64,000 nucleotides of DNA from Ruminococcus sp. (GCA_017461395.1 JAFTYF010000033.1:62001-126000); one strand, 5' to 3'. Positions 24,258-34,175 are shown, counted from the stretch's first letter. Translations and numbers: made by a program. The notes: a model not told the origin generated them from the sequence alone.

Positions 24258-24927
24258 TGCCGCCTCCGAACTTATACCCAACATGACGGACAGTTTCGAT
24301 TTTTTCACCGTATTCGCCAAGCTTCTGACGAAGCGTTCTGATGTGCATATCGACGGTTCTTGTTTCGCCGACAAAATCAGATCCCCATATCTCGTTGTAG
24401 AGCGTGTCCCTTGAAAAGACAAGTCCCACGTTTTTCATAAAAAGCGAAAGCAGTTCAAATTCCTTATAGGTAAGAGAAACTTTTTCGCCGTTTACGGTAA
24501 CGGTACGTTCATCAAGATTAAGGGAGAGTCCGTCTGCCTGTAAAATACGGCTTACAGTTTTAGGCTTGCATCGTCGCAAAACTGCCTTTACTCTCGAAAT
24601 CATTTCCATCATGCCGAATGGCTTTACAAGATAGTCGTCAGCGCCCAGATCAAGCCCCTGAACCTTGTCAAATTCAGCACCCTTTGCGGTAGCCATAATA
24701 ACGGGAATATCCACATACTCCGCCGTGCTTTTAAGAATTTTAAGCAACTCGACGCCGTCTTTTCCGGGAAGCATTACATCAAGAATAACAAGGTCGGGAA
24801 GCTCAGTTTTAAGAGCAGACAGAAAGCTGTCGCCGTCCTCAAAGCCTTTTGCCTCCAGTCCTGTTGACTGTAAAGCATAGACCTCTATATCACGGATACT
24901 TGCGTCATCCTCAACGCACCATATCAT
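24247..24927 (-). CDS. phoB: Phosphate regulon response regulator PhoB/PhoP
   Basis: The 226-residue OmpR-type regulator has an N-terminal receiver domain with VEDDASIRD, the phospho-acceptor Asp in LVILDVMLPGKDGVE and MATAKGAEF. Its winged-helix domain contains KVSLTYKEFELLSLFMKN, SRDTLYNEIWG and RTVDMHIRTLRQKLG. Phosphorylated PhoB would bind the Pho-box-like repeats before pstS. The ATG at 24927 is 10 nt from AAAGGAG; the upstream TTG at 24936 is too close. It is followed by phoR with overlap. Confidence 0.95.
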   Translation of the reverse strand: MIWCVEDDASIRDIEVYALQSTGLEAKGFEDGDSFLSALKTELPDLVILDVMLPGKDGVELLKILKSTAEYVDIPVIMATAKGAEFDKVQGLDLGADDYLVKPFGMMEMISRVKAVLRRCKPKTVSRILQADGLSLNLDERTVTVNGEKVSLTYKEFELLSLFMKNVGLVFSRDTLYNEIWGSDFVGETRTVDMHIRTLRQKLGEYGEKIETVRHVGYKFGGGNDK

Positions 24928-24941
24928 ATAAATCAACTCCT

Positions 24942-25586
24942 TTATGAGTTTTTATGTGCACCTGTCACGGAGAAAATCACCCACTCAGCGATATTCGTTG
25001 CATGGTCGCCGATACGTTCAAAATATTTCGCAATCATAAGCAGGTCAAGAGCATATTCGCCGTTTTCAGGATTTTCCGCAATCATTTTTATAAGACTGCC
25101 CTTAATCTTGTCGAAATACTCGTCAACCTTGTCATCGTGGACAATAACCGATTTTGCAAGCTCGATATCTTTTTTTACATAGGCGTCAACGCTGTCTGTT
25201 ACCATTGAAATTGTTTCAGCCGCCATATCACGGATATGCACGGTTTCTTCGGCTGTTCTGCCCTCAAGATAGGTGATTATCTCTGCAATATCCTCCGCCT
25301 GGTCGCCGATACGCTCCATATCGGTTATCATTTTAAGTGCGGCGGAAATCTGCCTTAAATCTTTTGCAACAGGCTGCTGCTGTAAAAGCAATTTCATACA
25401 GCGTGCTTCGATATCACGTTCCTTCTGGTCGATGTCCGAGGATATCGGTATAACCTTCTCTGCAAGCGTGATATCTCCGGTAGTAAGCGCCTTCGATGCA
25501 AGAGCGATAGCCTCCTCGCAGAGTGCACCCATTTCTATCATTTCTGTGTTGAGTATGCTCAACTGCTCATCAAATCTGCTTCTCAT
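24942..25586 (-). CDS. phoU: Phosphate transport regulator PhoU
   Basis: The 214-residue all-helical protein is a PhoU dimer subunit. It has two copies of the three-helix motif, each with the metal-binding E/DxxxD pattern (ISAALKMITDMERIGDQAEDIAE and LLMIAKYFERIGDHATNIAEWV). PhoU dampens PhoR and limits uptake by PstSCAB when phosphate is plentiful. Its ATG overlaps the pstB stop by one base, so translation is coupled. Confidence 0.97.
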   Translation of the reverse strand: MRSRFDEQLSILNTEMIEMGALCEEAIALASKALTTGDITLAEKVIPISSDIDQKERDIEARCMKLLLQQQPVAKDLRQISAALKMITDMERIGDQAEDIAEIITYLEGRTAEETVHIRDMAAETISMVTDSVDAYVKKDIELAKSVIVHDDKVDEYFDKIKGSLIKMIAENPENGEYALDLLMIAKYFERIGDHATNIAEWVIFSVTGAHKNS

Positions 25587-26341
25587 TATCCAAACCTTCC
25601 TGTAATATAGTCTTCGGTACGCTTATCAACGGGCTGTGAAAAAAGCTTTTCAGTTTCGCCGTATTCAATAAGCTCACCCAGTAAAAAGAACGCCGTGTTG
25701 TCGGAAATCCGGACTGCCTGCTGCATATTGTGAGTCACTATAACAATAGTATAACTCTTTTTCAGCTCGATTGCAAGTTCTTCTATTCTTGAAGTTGAGA
25801 TAGGATCAAGTGCAGAGGTCGGCTCATCCATAAGAAGAATTTTCGGCTTTACGGCAAGCGCTCTTGCTATACATAATCTCTGCTGCTGACCGCCCGACAT
25901 TCCGAGGGCATTTTTCTTTAGTCTGTCTTTTACTTCATCCCAGATAGCAGCGTCACGGAGGGACTGTTCCACAATCTCGTCAAGCTTCACCTTTGACTTA
26001 ATACCGTGTGTTCTAGGACCGTAGGCAATGTTGTCGTAAATGCTCATCGGAAACGGATTGGGCTTCTGGAACACCATTCCAATCTCACGGCGAAGCTCGT
26101 TTACATCAACTGAGCTGTCATAGATATTCTGTCCATTATAGCAGACCTCACCCGTTATCTTAACCGTAGGAATAAGGTCGTTCATACGGTTTAAGGTCTT
26201 GAGAAATGTTGATTTTCCACAGCCCGACGGTCCGATAAAAGCAGTAATGCTCTTTTCAGGAATTGTAATATTCACGTTTTTGAGAGCCTGCGTCTGGTCA
26301 TACCATAAATTCAGGTCTTTCGCTGTCATTATATCACTCAT
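25586..26341 (-). CDS. pstB: Phosphate ABC transporter ATP-binding protein PstB
   Basis: The 251-residue ATPase drives phosphate import. Walker A is [21 protein letters not shown], the signature is [18 protein letters not shown], Walker B is [15 protein letters not shown], and the switch histidine is in [28 protein letters not shown] is specific to PstB. AAAGGA precedes the ATG. It lies between pstA and phoU in the standard order. Confidence 0.98.
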   Translation of the reverse strand: MSDIMTAKDLNLWYDQTQALKNVNITIPEKSITAFIGPSGCGKSTFLKTLNRMNDLIPTVKITGEVCYNGQNIYDSSVDVNELRREIGMVFQKPNPFPMSIYDNIAYGPRTHGIKSKVKLDEIVEQSLRDAAIWDEVKDRLKKNALGMSGGQQQRLCIARALAVKPKILLMDEPTSALDPISTSRIEELAIELKKSYTIVIVTHNMQQAVRISDNTAFFLLGELIEYGETEKLFSQPVDKRTEDYITGRFG

Positions 26342-26358
26342 TGTATCATTCCTTTCGG

Positions 26359-27210
26359 TTAAAGCTCACGCTTTTTTGCAAAATATCTGCTGACAAGAGT
26401 TGCAGATAAATTTATCAGAAACGTTAATATCATAAGTATTGCGGCTACTGCAAAGGCAACTCCGAACTCACCCTGTTCCTTTGCATAAACATAAAGTGCA
26501 ACGGTAAGAGAAGCACCTGGGGATGTAAGTCCCTCAAAAATACCGTTCAGAGCGTGGGCAAAGCCTGCTGTAAAGAGAAGTGCCGCAGACTCGCCTAAAA
26601 TTCGTCCTATAGATAGGATACAGCCTGTTATTACTCCGTCAACACAGCCGGGAAGTACCACAGTTCTTATTACTCTCCATTTCCCTGCTCCAAGTCCGAA
26701 TGCACCGTCACGATAGCTCTGAGGTACGGTTTTAAGACTCTCCTGAGTTGTACGCATTACGGTCGGAAGATTCATAATTACAAGCGTCAGCGAACCTGCT
26801 AAAAGAGAGGTTTTGAAGCCTAAAAACTGACAGAAAAACAGCATACCTACAAGTCCATAAATGATAGACGGAATACCCGAAAGTGTTTCTGCTGCATATT
26901 CAATCATTCCCACAAGCTTTTTGTTTTTTGCGTATTCTGTAAGATAAATAGCTGCACCGACTCCGAGAGGAATGACTAAGATAAGCGTTGCAAGGACAAT
27001 ATAAAGCGTGTTGAGGATATCGGGGAGAATGCCTATTCTGCCGCTTATGTAGCTCGGCTTTGTGGACAAAAGCTCCCACGAGATATGCGGTATGCCCTTG
27101 ACGAAAACATACGCCACAAGGAAGATTACGAGCGCCGCAGTAAGTCCTGTTGAAATATACATAGCAGCTTTCATAGCGCCGATATAGGCTTTTCTTTTTT
27201 TACTAAGCAT
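26359..27210 (-). CDS. pstA: Phosphate ABC transporter permease PstA
   Basis: This 283-residue membrane protein has six helices and the PstA motif [15 protein letters not shown]. The cytoplasmic EAA-type loop is [24 protein letters not shown]. It pairs with PstC to form the phosphate channel. Its ATG overlaps the pstC stop by one base. Confidence 0.96.
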   Translation of the reverse strand: MLSKKRKAYIGAMKAAMYISTGLTAALVIFLVAYVFVKGIPHISWELLSTKPSYISGRIGILPDILNTLYIVLATLILVIPLGVGAAIYLTEYAKNKKLVGMIEYAAETLSGIPSIIYGLVGMLFFCQFLGFKTSLLAGSLTLVIMNLPTVMRTTQESLKTVPQSYRDGAFGLGAGKWRVIRTVVLPGCVDGVITGCILSIGRILGESAALLFTAGFAHALNGIFEGLTSPGASLTVALYVYAKEQGEFGVAFAVAAILMILTFLINLSATLVSRYFAKKREL

Positions 27211-28073
27211 CAGTCTTTCTCCTTTTTAAGAAAGAAATTTAAAGTTGCATTTATAAGCATTATAAAGAGGAACAGCACAAGCGCGATTGAGAAAAGCGCC
27301 TGCTGCTGTAAACCGCTTGAATAGGACATTTCACTTGCAACTGCTGTTGTAAGGAAACGCACACTCTGGAAAAGCGACGGCATATTCGGAACATTTCCTG
27401 ATACCATCATAACCGCCATTGCTTCGCCTATCGCACGTCCGACTCCAAGCACAACAGCTGCCGCAATACCGCTTTTTGCCGCAGGTACGGAAACTTTGAA
27501 ATAAGTCTCAACAGGAGTTGCACCGAGAGCTAACGATGCGTCCTCGTATTCCTTTGGAACAGCTTCAAGTGCCGTCATTGATACCTTTATAATCGACGGC
27601 AGAATCATAATTGCAAGGACTATTATAGCTGAAAACAGGCTTGCACCGTCGGGGATGTCAAAAATTTCACGCACTGCAGGTACAAGTACAAGCATACCTA
27701 CCAGACCGTACACAACTGACGGAATACCCGCAAGCAGGCTGACTGCTCCCTCCATAAAGGCTTTTACCTTGGGATTTGCAAGCTTTGAGAGGTAAACCGC
27801 CGCAAAGAATCCTATGGGTACACCAATGAGAATTGCTCCTGCTGTTCCGTAAACACTTGTTAAAATAAAGGGAAGTATTCCGTAGCTTGGCTCAGCGGCT
27901 GTTGACGCCCACTCTGTGCCGAAAAGGAAGTTGAAAAGTCCTATCTCCGTTATTGCAGGTATGCCCGAAATCACAAGATAAATCGTGATAAGCAACACAC
28001 AGCCGACGGTAAGCAGTCCAAGTATAAGAAATACGCCGTGAATTGCTCTTTCAATCATTATATTTTTTTTCAT
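27210..28073 (-). CDS. pstC: Phosphate ABC transporter permease PstC
   Basis: This 287-residue membrane protein has six helices, a PstC-specific outer region (FNFLFGTEWASTAAEPSYGILPFI), GIPSVVYGLVGMLVLV, and the EAA-type loop EYEDASLALGATPVETYFKVSVP. It follows pstS after 25 nt. Confidence 0.96.
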   Translation of the reverse strand: MKKNIMIERAIHGVFLILGLLTVGCVLLITIYLVISGIPAITEIGLFNFLFGTEWASTAAEPSYGILPFILTSVYGTAGAILIGVPIGFFAAVYLSKLANPKVKAFMEGAVSLLAGIPSVVYGLVGMLVLVPAVREIFDIPDGASLFSAIIVLAIMILPSIIKVSMTALEAVPKEYEDASLALGATPVETYFKVSVPAAKSGIAAAVVLGVGRAIGEAMAVMMVSGNVPNMPSLFQSVRFLTTAVASEMSYSSGLQQQALFSIALVLFLFIMLINATLNFFLKKEKD

Positions 28074-28098
28074 AAGTTGGCTCCGAATTTAAATTGCA

Positions 28099-28899
28099 TC
28101 AATTAGCCGCAACAACACCTGCGGAAGCGATTGCTTCTCTTGCGTTCTCAGAAGTAATGTAGTCGAAGAATTTCTGTGCGCTCTCTGAAAGCTTTGTATC
28201 GGTCTTTGTTACAAGGATAAACGGTCGCTGAACAACATAACTGCCGTCCTCGATTGTTTCTTCACTAGGAGCAACACCGCCTACCGTAACCATTTTGACG
28301 CTGTCCTTTACGGACGCTACCGAAGCGTAGCCGATTGCTGCAGGATTGCCAGCAACAGTTGTGATAACGTCGCCTGTAGAGGTAAGCTCCTGACGGTATT
28401 TGCAGTTATCCTCTGTGTCTGTGATAGACTCAAAGCCGTCACGAGTACCGCTTCCGGCTTCTCTGCCGATAAGTACGATTTCGCTGTTATTACCGCCGAT
28501 TTCGTTCCAGTTTGTGATTTCGCCTGTGTAGATTTTAGCGATTGTCTCAACATCAAGGTCAGAAACGGGATTTTCAGGGTTTACGATGATTGCAATTCCG
28601 TCATAAGCGAGAACTGTCGCTTCAAGTCCCTGTGCCTTTTCTTCGTCCTTTAAGTCACGGCTTGAAAGTCCGATATCGCAGGTTCCTGCGGCAACAGCCT
28701 TGATGCCCGAGCCTGAGCCTGTTGGGTTATATGTAACTGTAATTCCTGTGTCGTTTTCAAAGGTTTCTCCAAGAACGCCGATAACCTTTTCCATTGATGT
28801 TGAACCGTCTGTTGCTACTGATTCTTTTTCAGAGGAGCAGCCTGCGAATGTACTGCACATAATAAGTGCTGCGGCAAAAATACTGATAATCTTTTTCAT
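28099..28899 (-). CDS. pstS: Phosphate-binding lipoprotein PstS
   Basis: The 266-residue lipoprotein has the signal MKKIISIFAAALIMCSTF and a lipobox AGC, so it is anchored to the outer face of the membrane. Phosphate-binding residues are recognisable in TDGSTSMEKVIG, NPTGSGSGIKAVAAGTCDIGLSSRDL and LIGREAGSGTRDGFES. It is first in the operon pstSCAB-phoU-phoB-phoR, preceded by Pho-box-like repeats. GAAAGGAC precedes the ATG. Confidence 0.97.
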   Translation of the reverse strand: MKKIISIFAAALIMCSTFAGCSSEKESVATDGSTSMEKVIGVLGETFENDTGITVTYNPTGSGSGIKAVAAGTCDIGLSSRDLKDEEKAQGLEATVLAYDGIAIIVNPENPVSDLDVETIAKIYTGEITNWNEIGGNNSEIVLIGREAGSGTRDGFESITDTEDNCKYRQELTSTGDVITTVAGNPAAIGYASVASVKDSVKMVTVGGVAPSEETIEDGSYVVQRPFILVTKTDTKLSESAQKFFDYITSENAREAIASAGVVAAN

Positions 28900-28912
28900 A
28901 ATAACAAGTCCT

Positions 28913-28953
28913 TTCAGATGTAAATTTATTTGCGTTTTTTGTTTACATCTGAA
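28913..28953. promoter_or_regulatory. 12-bp inverted repeat overlapping the pstS transcription start
   Basis: TTCAGATGTAAA (28913-28924) and TTTACATCTGAA (28942-28953) form a perfect 12-bp inverted repeat around 17 nt. The right arm touches the predicted -10 and includes the predicted +1, and the left arm reaches the ribosome binding site. It could be a DNA operator. As RNA only part of the outer arm would be transcribed. Confidence 0.65.
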
Positions 28954-29007
28954 TTATACAGCTTCAATGTAAAGTCGGAAAGAGGAGTTTTGTAAAATCT
29001 GTGTCAA
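28953..29007 (-). promoter_or_regulatory. Pho-box-like repeats and -10 of the pst operon
   Basis: On the minus strand TTGACA (29007-29002), TTTACA (28996-28991) and TTTACA (28973-28968) lie about 11 and 23 nt apart, roughly one and two helical turns. TATAAT (28958-28953) is the -10. There is no -35 at 17 nt, which fits activation by PhoB/PhoP bound to TTHACA repeats. The rest of 29008-29050 shows nothing further. Confidence 0.65.
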
Positions 29008-29049
29008 ATTTTAACTGGATTACAATTTGCCTTTTGTTTGTAATTGAAG

Positions 29050-29089
29050 CAAAAGAAAAAGCAGTATCGCTTGATTTTGCGATACTGCT
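29050..29089 (-). terminator. Terminator of the hrcA-grpE-dnaK-dnaJ operon
   Basis: AGCAGTATCGC (29060-29070) and GCGATACTGCT (29079-29089) form an 11-bp stem; TTTTTCTTTT follows on the minus strand. It lies about 115 nt after dnaJ, and the spacer holds a GTAG-headed repeat. Confidence 0.9.
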
Positions 29090-29182
29090 CTGTTCATTTT
29101 TGCATAGTCACCGATTGTCATAGAGTATTTGGTAAAAACTATTCTATGGCTACCGACCTTCCGGTCAGGTGATCTTTTGTAA

Positions 29183-29205
29183 GGACCACCATTGGGCGTC
29201 CCTAC
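29183..29205. repeat. GTAG-headed hairpin repeat (minus orientation)
   Basis: Read on the minus strand: GTAGGGACGCCCAATGGTGGTCC. It matches the 37782, 48460 and 50494 copies. It directly abuts the dnaJ stop. Confidence 0.68.
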
Positions 29206-29206
29206 A

Positions 29207-30361
29207 TTAAATATCAAACTTTTTCTTCAATTTCTCGAAAAAGCTCTGTCTCTTGGCATAATTCTTCTCATTCAGCGAATCCTCAAACGTTTTCAGCAGT
29301 TCCTTCTGCTTTTTTGTCAGATTCTTCGGAACTTCAACGTTTATCTTGACATACTGGTTTCCCCTGTCGGTCTTGTAGACCTTCTGTATGCCCTTGCCTT
29401 TGAGTCTGAATACAGTACCTGTCTGAGTTCCCTCGCTGATGTTGTATTTCACATCGCCGTCAATGGTAGGTACGATTATTTCCGCACCGAGAACAGCCTC
29501 CGCATAGGTAACGGGTATCTCGCAGTGGATATCGTATCCCTCTCTCCTGAACAGATTATGGCTCTTTACATTGACGTTTATAAGGAGATCGCCCGAAGGA
29601 CCGCCGTTTACGCCGCAGTCACCCTGACCGCCAAGACGGATAGTCTGCTGATCTGCGATTCCAGCCGGAATATCAACAGAAACAGTTTTCTGCGATCTCA
29701 CTCTGCCTATGCCGCGGCAGTTCGGGCAGGGATCCTTGATAATCTTTCCCTTGCCGCTGCAGTGCGGACACACCTTGCTTGAAGAAATTGCACCAAACGG
29801 AGTTCTCTGTGTTGTTTTTACAGAGCCGCGTCCGTGACAGTCTGGGCAGATATCAGCTGTTGTTCCCTCGTGAGCGCCGCTTCCCTTACAGCTGTCGCAG
29901 GTACACATACGGTTGATCTTCATTTCCTTTTTAACGCCCTTGCAGGCATCCATAAAGCTGATAGTAATGGATTCCTGAATATCAGCGCCTCTTTTCGGAG
30001 CATTTGCAGAAGCCGCAGCTCCGCGGCTTGAACCGCCGCCGAATCCAAAGCCGCCGAAGATACTTTCGAGGATATCGCCCATATCACCGAAGCCGCCGAA
30101 GCCGCCTGCGCCGTCAGCTCCGCCGTAATTCGGATCGACGCCGGCATGACCGAACTGATCATATCGTGATTTTTTGTCGGGATCGTTAAGTACCTCAAAT
30201 GCCTCGTTGATTTCCTTCATCTTCTCCTCGCAGGTAGGATCATCGGGGTGAAGATCGGGGTGATATTCCCTTGCCTTTTTCTTGTAGGCTTTTTTTATTT
30301 CATCCTCGGAGGCTCCTTTCTGGACACCGAGCAGCTCATAATAATCTCTTTTTTCAGCCAT
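29207..30361 (-). CDS. dnaJ: Chaperone protein DnaJ
   Basis: The 384-residue co-chaperone stimulates DnaK ATPase activity and presents substrates. The J domain (KRDYYELLGVQKGASEDEIKKAY) contains HPD in REYHPDLHPDD. A Gly/Phe-rich segment (GGADGAGGFGGFGDMGD) follows. Four CxxCxGxG-type zinc motifs (CDSCKGSG, CPDCHGRG, CPHCSGKG, CPNCRGIG) and the substrate-binding C-terminal domains complete a type I DnaJ. It is the last gene of the heat-shock operon. Confidence 0.98.
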   Translation of the reverse strand: MAEKRDYYELLGVQKGASEDEIKKAYKKKAREYHPDLHPDDPTCEEKMKEINEAFEVLNDPDKKSRYDQFGHAGVDPNYGGADGAGGFGGFGDMGDILESIFGGFGFGGGSSRGAAASANAPKRGADIQESITISFMDACKGVKKEMKINRMCTCDSCKGSGAHEGTTADICPDCHGRGSVKTTQRTPFGAISSSKVCPHCSGKGKIIKDPCPNCRGIGRVRSQKTVSVDIPAGIADQQTIRLGGQGDCGVNGGPSGDLLINVNVKSHNLFRREGYDIHCEIPVTYAEAVLGAEIIVPTIDGDVKYNISEGTQTGTVFRLKGKGIQKVYKTDRGNQYVKINVEVPKNLTKKQKELLKTFEDSLNEKNYAKRQSFFEKLKKKFDI

Positions 30362-30419
30362 TTATTTCTCCGTTCTGCGGCGAAATCAGTGCCGCAATTA
30401 AATTCCTCTAACGCACCTC

Positions 30420-30445
30420 AAGGGCGAAAGAATTTTTTCGCCCTT
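30420..30445 (-). promoter_or_regulatory. Intercistronic hairpin between dnaK and dnaJ
   Basis: AAGGGCGAAA (30420-30429) and TTTCGCCCTT (30436-30445) form a perfect 10-bp stem. No T-run follows on the minus strand, so it is more likely an mRNA stability or processing element than a full terminator. Confidence 0.6.
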
Positions 30446-30462
30446 GATCGTTTATATGCCGA

Positions 30463-32316
30463 TTAAACTTCTGTAAAGTCTGCGTCAACAACGCCGTCGT
30501 CGTTTCCGCCGTCTGCCTGACCGCCAGCCATATCAGCGAACTGAGAAGGATCAATTCCGCCCTGAGCGCCGTTGGGGTTAGCCTGCTGGTAGAGCTTTGC
30601 AGAGAGATCATAGAATGCCTTCTGGAGATCCTCCTTCTGAGCCTTAATCTCATCGAAATTGTCAGCCTCGACAGCAGATTTGAGAGCTGCGCACTTAGCC
30701 TCGATAGCAGCCTTTTCGTCAGCAGAAACCTTATCGCCGAAGTCGCCGAGAGCCTTTTCGCACTGGAAGATAAGATTTTCAGCGTCGTTCTTTGTATCAA
30801 CCTGTTCACGGCGCTTCTTGTCCTCAGCTGCATACTGCTCAGCTTCCTTAACAGCCTTGTCGATATCTTCCTTTGACATATTTGTGGAAGAAGTGATGGT
30901 GATATTCTGCTCCTTGCCTGTGCCGAGATCCTTAGCGGAAACATGAACGATACCGTTTCCGTCGATATCGAATGTTACTTCGATCTGGGGGATTCCTCTC
31001 GGAGCGGGAGCGATTCCGTCGAGAAGGAATGTTCCGAGCATCTTATTATCCTTAGCAAACTCACGCTCACCCTGAAGAACCTTGATGTCAACAGCAGGCT
31101 GATTATCGGAGTATGTTGAGAATACCTGAGACTTCTTTGTAGGGATAGTTGTATTTCTTTCGATCATTCTTGTGCAGATTCCGCCGGCTGTCTCGATACC
31201 GAGAGAAAGGGGAGTTACATCAAGGAGGAGGAGACCGTTTTCAACTTCTCCGCCGAGGATACCGCCCTGATAAGCAGCTCCGAGAGCTACGCACTCATCG
31301 GGGTTGATTCCCTTGAAGGGATCCTTGCCGATAAGCTTTTTAACAGCTTCCTGAACAGCGGGGATTCTTGAAGAACCGCCGACCATAAGAACCTTGTCGA
31401 TCTCAGAGATTGCAAGTCCGCTGTCGCTGAGAGCCTGACGAACCGGACCCATTGTGCCTTCTACGAGATCAGCTGTAAGCTCATTGAACTTAGCCTGTGT
31501 GAGAGTAAGGTCAAGGTGCTTGGGAGTTCCTGTTGCGTCAACAGTGATAAAAGGAATGTTGATAGAGGTTGTTGTTCTTGAAGAAAGCTCGATCTTAGCC
31601 TTTTCAGCTGCGTCCTTAAGTCTCTGACCAGCCATTTTATCCTGTGAAAGGTCAATGCCTTCTGTTTTCTTGAATTCTTCAACGATCCAGTTGATGATAC
31701 GCTGATCGAAGTCATCACCGCCGAGACGGTTGTTTCCGGCTGTTGCAAGAACCTGCTGAACGTCCTCGCCCATTTCGATGATAGAAACGTCGAATGTACC
31801 GCCGCCGAGGTCATAAACCATAACTGTCTGATCTTCTTCCTTGTCGATACCGTAGGAAAGAGCAGCAGCAGTAGGCTCATTGATGATACGTCTTACATTA
31901 AGACCAGCGATCTGTCCTGCGTCCTTAGTAGCCTGTCTCTGTGAGTCAGTGAAGTAAGCCGGAACTGTGATAACAGCTTCTGTTACGGGTTCGCCGAGAT
32001 ATGCTTCTGCGTCAGCCTTGAGCTTCTGGAGAGTCATAGCAGAGATCTGCTGAGGAGTATAGTTTTTGCCGTCGATAGTTACCTTATAGTCAGAGCCCAT
32101 GTGTCTCTTGATAGAAGCAACAGTTCTGTCGTGGTTTGTGATAGCCTGTCTCTTAGCGACCTGACCTACAAGACGCTCACCGTTATTTGTGAATGCAACA
32201 ACGGAAGGAGTAGTTCTTGCGCCCTCGCTGTTGGGGATAACTACAGCGTTACCGCCCTCCATAACAGCTACGCATGAGTTTGTTGTACCAAGGTCAATAC
32301 CAATAATTTTTCCCAT
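30463..32316 (-). CDS. dnaK: Chaperone protein DnaK
   Basis: The 617-residue Hsp70 has the ATPase phosphate loops [38 protein letters not shown] and [14 protein letters not shown]. The interdomain linker [14 protein letters not shown] and the substrate-binding domain follow, ending in the acidic [10 protein letters not shown]. Like other Gram-positive DnaK proteins it lacks the extra ATPase loop of proteobacterial forms. AGGAGG precedes the ATG. A small palindrome (CAGCGGAA/TTTCCGCTG, near 32376-32393) lies between grpE and dnaK. Confidence 0.98.
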   Translation of the reverse strand: MGKIIGIDLGTTNSCVAVMEGGNAVVIPNSEGARTTPSVVAFTNNGERLVGQVAKRQAITNHDRTVASIKRHMGSDYKVTIDGKNYTPQQISAMTLQKLKADAEAYLGEPVTEAVITVPAYFTDSQRQATKDAGQIAGLNVRRIINEPTAAALSYGIDKEEDQTVMVYDLGGGTFDVSIIEMGEDVQQVLATAGNNRLGGDDFDQRIINWIVEEFKKTEGIDLSQDKMAGQRLKDAAEKAKIELSSRTTTSINIPFITVDATGTPKHLDLTLTQAKFNELTADLVEGTMGPVRQALSDSGLAISEIDKVLMVGGSSRIPAVQEAVKKLIGKDPFKGINPDECVALGAAYQGGILGGEVENGLLLLDVTPLSLGIETAGGICTRMIERNTTIPTKKSQVFSTYSDNQPAVDIKVLQGEREFAKDNKMLGTFLLDGIAPAPRGIPQIEVTFDIDGNGIVHVSAKDLGTGKEQNITITSSTNMSKEDIDKAVKEAEQYAAEDKKRREQVDTKNDAENLIFQCEKALGDFGDKVSADEKAAIEAKCAALKSAVEADNFDEIKAQKEDLQKAFYDLSAKLYQQANPNGAQGGIDPSQFADMAGGQADGGNDDGVVDADFTEV

Positions 32317-32403
32317 AATAAAACCTCCTGAAAATAAATCGTTTTATTTGCTTATATACTTATATTTATGTGTACAGCGGAAATTCCGCTGATGTTTTTG
32401 TGC

Positions 32404-33003
32404 TCAGACCGCAACAGCAACCATTGCCGGACGGATAAGCTTATCACCGAGCATATAGCCCTTCTGATAAACAGCGCACACATGACCGGATGCATAATCC
32501 GTACCCTCCTGCTGCTGGATAGCGTTGTGGAAGTTCGGATCAAATTCGCTTCCGAGAGCGTCAATAACAGTGACGTTCATTTTATCCAGAAATTCCTTTA
32601 TCTGACCGAAGATCATAGTCATTCCGTTCTTGAAGTTTTCGTCGGTGCACTCAGCTTCAAGTGATCTTTCAAAGCTGTCGATCATAGGGAGAAGCTGTTC
32701 TATGCACTTGACAGAAGCGTTCTGATAGGTTTCAGTTTTTTCTTTTGCTGTTCTTTTGCGGTAGTTGTCATACTCTGCGAAAAGCCTGAGGTATTTATCC
32801 TTTGATTCCTGAAGTTCTTCTTCAAGCTCTGCATACTGAGAAGCCGTATCGTTGTATTCGCTTACGGCGTCATCCTCGTCGGTTCTGCCGTCTGTACCGT
32901 CTGCCGAAGCTTCAAGGATCTTGTTTATAAGCTCCTCGTCGATCTCGACCTCAGGCTCTGCGGAAATTTCCTCAGCTTCATTTGTGAAGTTATTGTCTTC
33001 CAT
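32404..33003 (-). CDS. grpE: Nucleotide exchange factor GrpE
   Basis: The 199-residue protein has an acidic N-terminal tail, a long coiled coil (YAELEEELQESKDKYLRLFAEYDNYRKR) and the beta domain containing VIDALGSEFDPNFHNAIQQ and GYMLGDKLIRPAMVAVA. GrpE releases ADP from DnaK. It starts 14 nt after hrcA. Confidence 0.97.
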   Translation of the reverse strand: MEDNNFTNEAEEISAEPEVEIDEELINKILEASADGTDGRTDEDDAVSEYNDTASQYAELEEELQESKDKYLRLFAEYDNYRKRTAKEKTETYQNASVKCIEQLLPMIDSFERSLEAECTDENFKNGMTMIFGQIKEFLDKMNVTVIDALGSEFDPNFHNAIQQQEGTDYASGHVCAVYQKGYMLGDKLIRPAMVAVAV

Positions 33004-33017
33004 CGGTATGCTCCTTT

Positions 33018-34052
33018 CTACGAATTTTTTTCATCTGTATCATAATCGTCGCTGCCTGACATAATGCTTGATATTCTCTGCGTCAGGTAGTCAACATAAG
33101 GGATGATCTTTTTATAATCAACTCTCATCGGACCGATAACTCCGAGGGAACCGGCTTCTCTGCCGCCCTTTTTGTATTTTGATACGATAAGACTTGAATT
33201 TCCTATTGCAAAGCTTCCGGTTTCTGAGCCGAATTTCACCTGAATTCCGCTGAATGCGTCTTCTAAAAGATCGGTGAATTCATTTTTGTGCTCAATGAAC
33301 CTCACGACCTCCATTTTATCGAGATCATCGCATGAGAGAAGTTTTTCGCCGCCTCTCACTGTAAGTTCCTGATGACGGAGATCTTCAGAAAGCTCGCATA
33401 TTCCTTTCACCAGAGGCGAAAGTGAAACCATATATGTGCTGAGTGCCGCCACCATTTTGTCGAACATTTCATCTGAAAGCTCGCTGACGGAAACTCCATT
33501 GAGATTTTCTTCTATATAATGCCTGAAAAATTCAAGCTGTTCGTGGTTGAGGTCAAATTCCAGACGGCAAGCCTTGTTTTTGATGTTTCCGCTTGAAGTG
33601 ATAAGCAGGATAACGTAAAGTCTTTTTCCGGTGGGGATTACCTCTACTTTGGAAATTACCGAGAATTTCGGAGCTGTATTCACCGTGACAGCCGCACAAT
33701 GCGTAATTTCCGTGAGAGCCGCAGCGGCGTTCTGTACAAGAAGCTCCTCTGTGACATCGTCGCCGCCAAGCATTGCGTCAAGGCGTTGTTTTTCGTCGTC
33801 GGAGAGCTCCGGCAGAGTCATAAGCTCGTCTATATAAAGCCTGTATCCCATGAATGTAGGAACTCTGCCTGCCGATGTATGGGGCTGTTCAAGATAGCCC
33901 ATCTGTTCAAGAGCCGCCATATCGTTGCGGATAGTAGCTGCGGAAACCTTTATATGCTCCAGCTTTGATATTGCTTTGGAACCTACAGGCTCGCCGGTTC
34001 TGATATACTCGTCAACTACAGCAGCAAGAATTTTAAGCTTTCTGTCGTCCAC
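33018..34052 (-). CDS. hrcA: Heat-inducible transcription repressor HrcA
   Basis: The 344-residue repressor has an N-terminal winged helix (ILAAVVDEYIRTGEPVGSKAI, VSAATIRNDMAALEQMGYLEQPHTSAGRVPT) and a GAF-like middle domain. The end is the usual GVIGPMRVDYKKIIPYVDYL. It binds the CIRCE element at 34145-34171 and represses its own operon until heat stress titrates the chaperones. It is the first gene of the operon. Confidence 0.97.
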   Translation of the reverse strand: MDDRKLKILAAVVDEYIRTGEPVGSKAISKLEHIKVSAATIRNDMAALEQMGYLEQPHTSAGRVPTFMGYRLYIDELMTLPELSDDEKQRLDAMLGGDDVTEELLVQNAAAALTEITHCAAVTVNTAPKFSVISKVEVIPTGKRLYVILLITSSGNIKNKACRLEFDLNHEQLEFFRHYIEENLNGVSVSELSDEMFDKMVAALSTYMVSLSPLVKGICELSEDLRHQELTVRGGEKLLSCDDLDKMEVVRFIEHKNEFTDLLEDAFSGIQVKFGSETGSFAIGNSSLIVSKYKKGGREAGSLGVIGPMRVDYKKIIPYVDYLTQRISSIMSGSDDYDTDEKNS

Positions 34053-34122
34053 GAATCATCACAACCTTTCTTTATATTAATTCATAATTCGTAATTATGG
34101 TGAAAATAAATGTAACGGCATC

Positions 34123-34144
34123 TGTAGGGGCACCGCCGGCGCCC
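34123..34144. repeat. GTAG-headed hairpin repeat in the hrcA leader (plus orientation)
   Basis: TGTAGGGGCACCGCCGG and CGCCC make a hairpin (GGGCACC/GGCGCCC, one mismatch). It touches the CIRCE element and lies in the 5' untranslated region of hrcA. A short AT-rich repeat (TTCATAATTCGTAATT) adjoins it. Confidence 0.68.
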
Positions 34145-34171
34145 TTAGCACTCAAACACCACGAGTGCTAA
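34145..34171. promoter_or_regulatory. CIRCE operator
   Basis: TTAGCACTC (34145-34153), nine bases, GAGTGCTAA (34163-34171). This is the exact CIRCE consensus recognised by HrcA, placed just after the predicted transcription start. Confidence 0.98.
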
Positions 34172-34175
34172 ATAT

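Noticed and set aside
29020..29217. 65-codon frame between the dnaJ stop and the operon terminator
   Set aside because: It consists of repeat sequence and the terminator, with no ribosome binding site.
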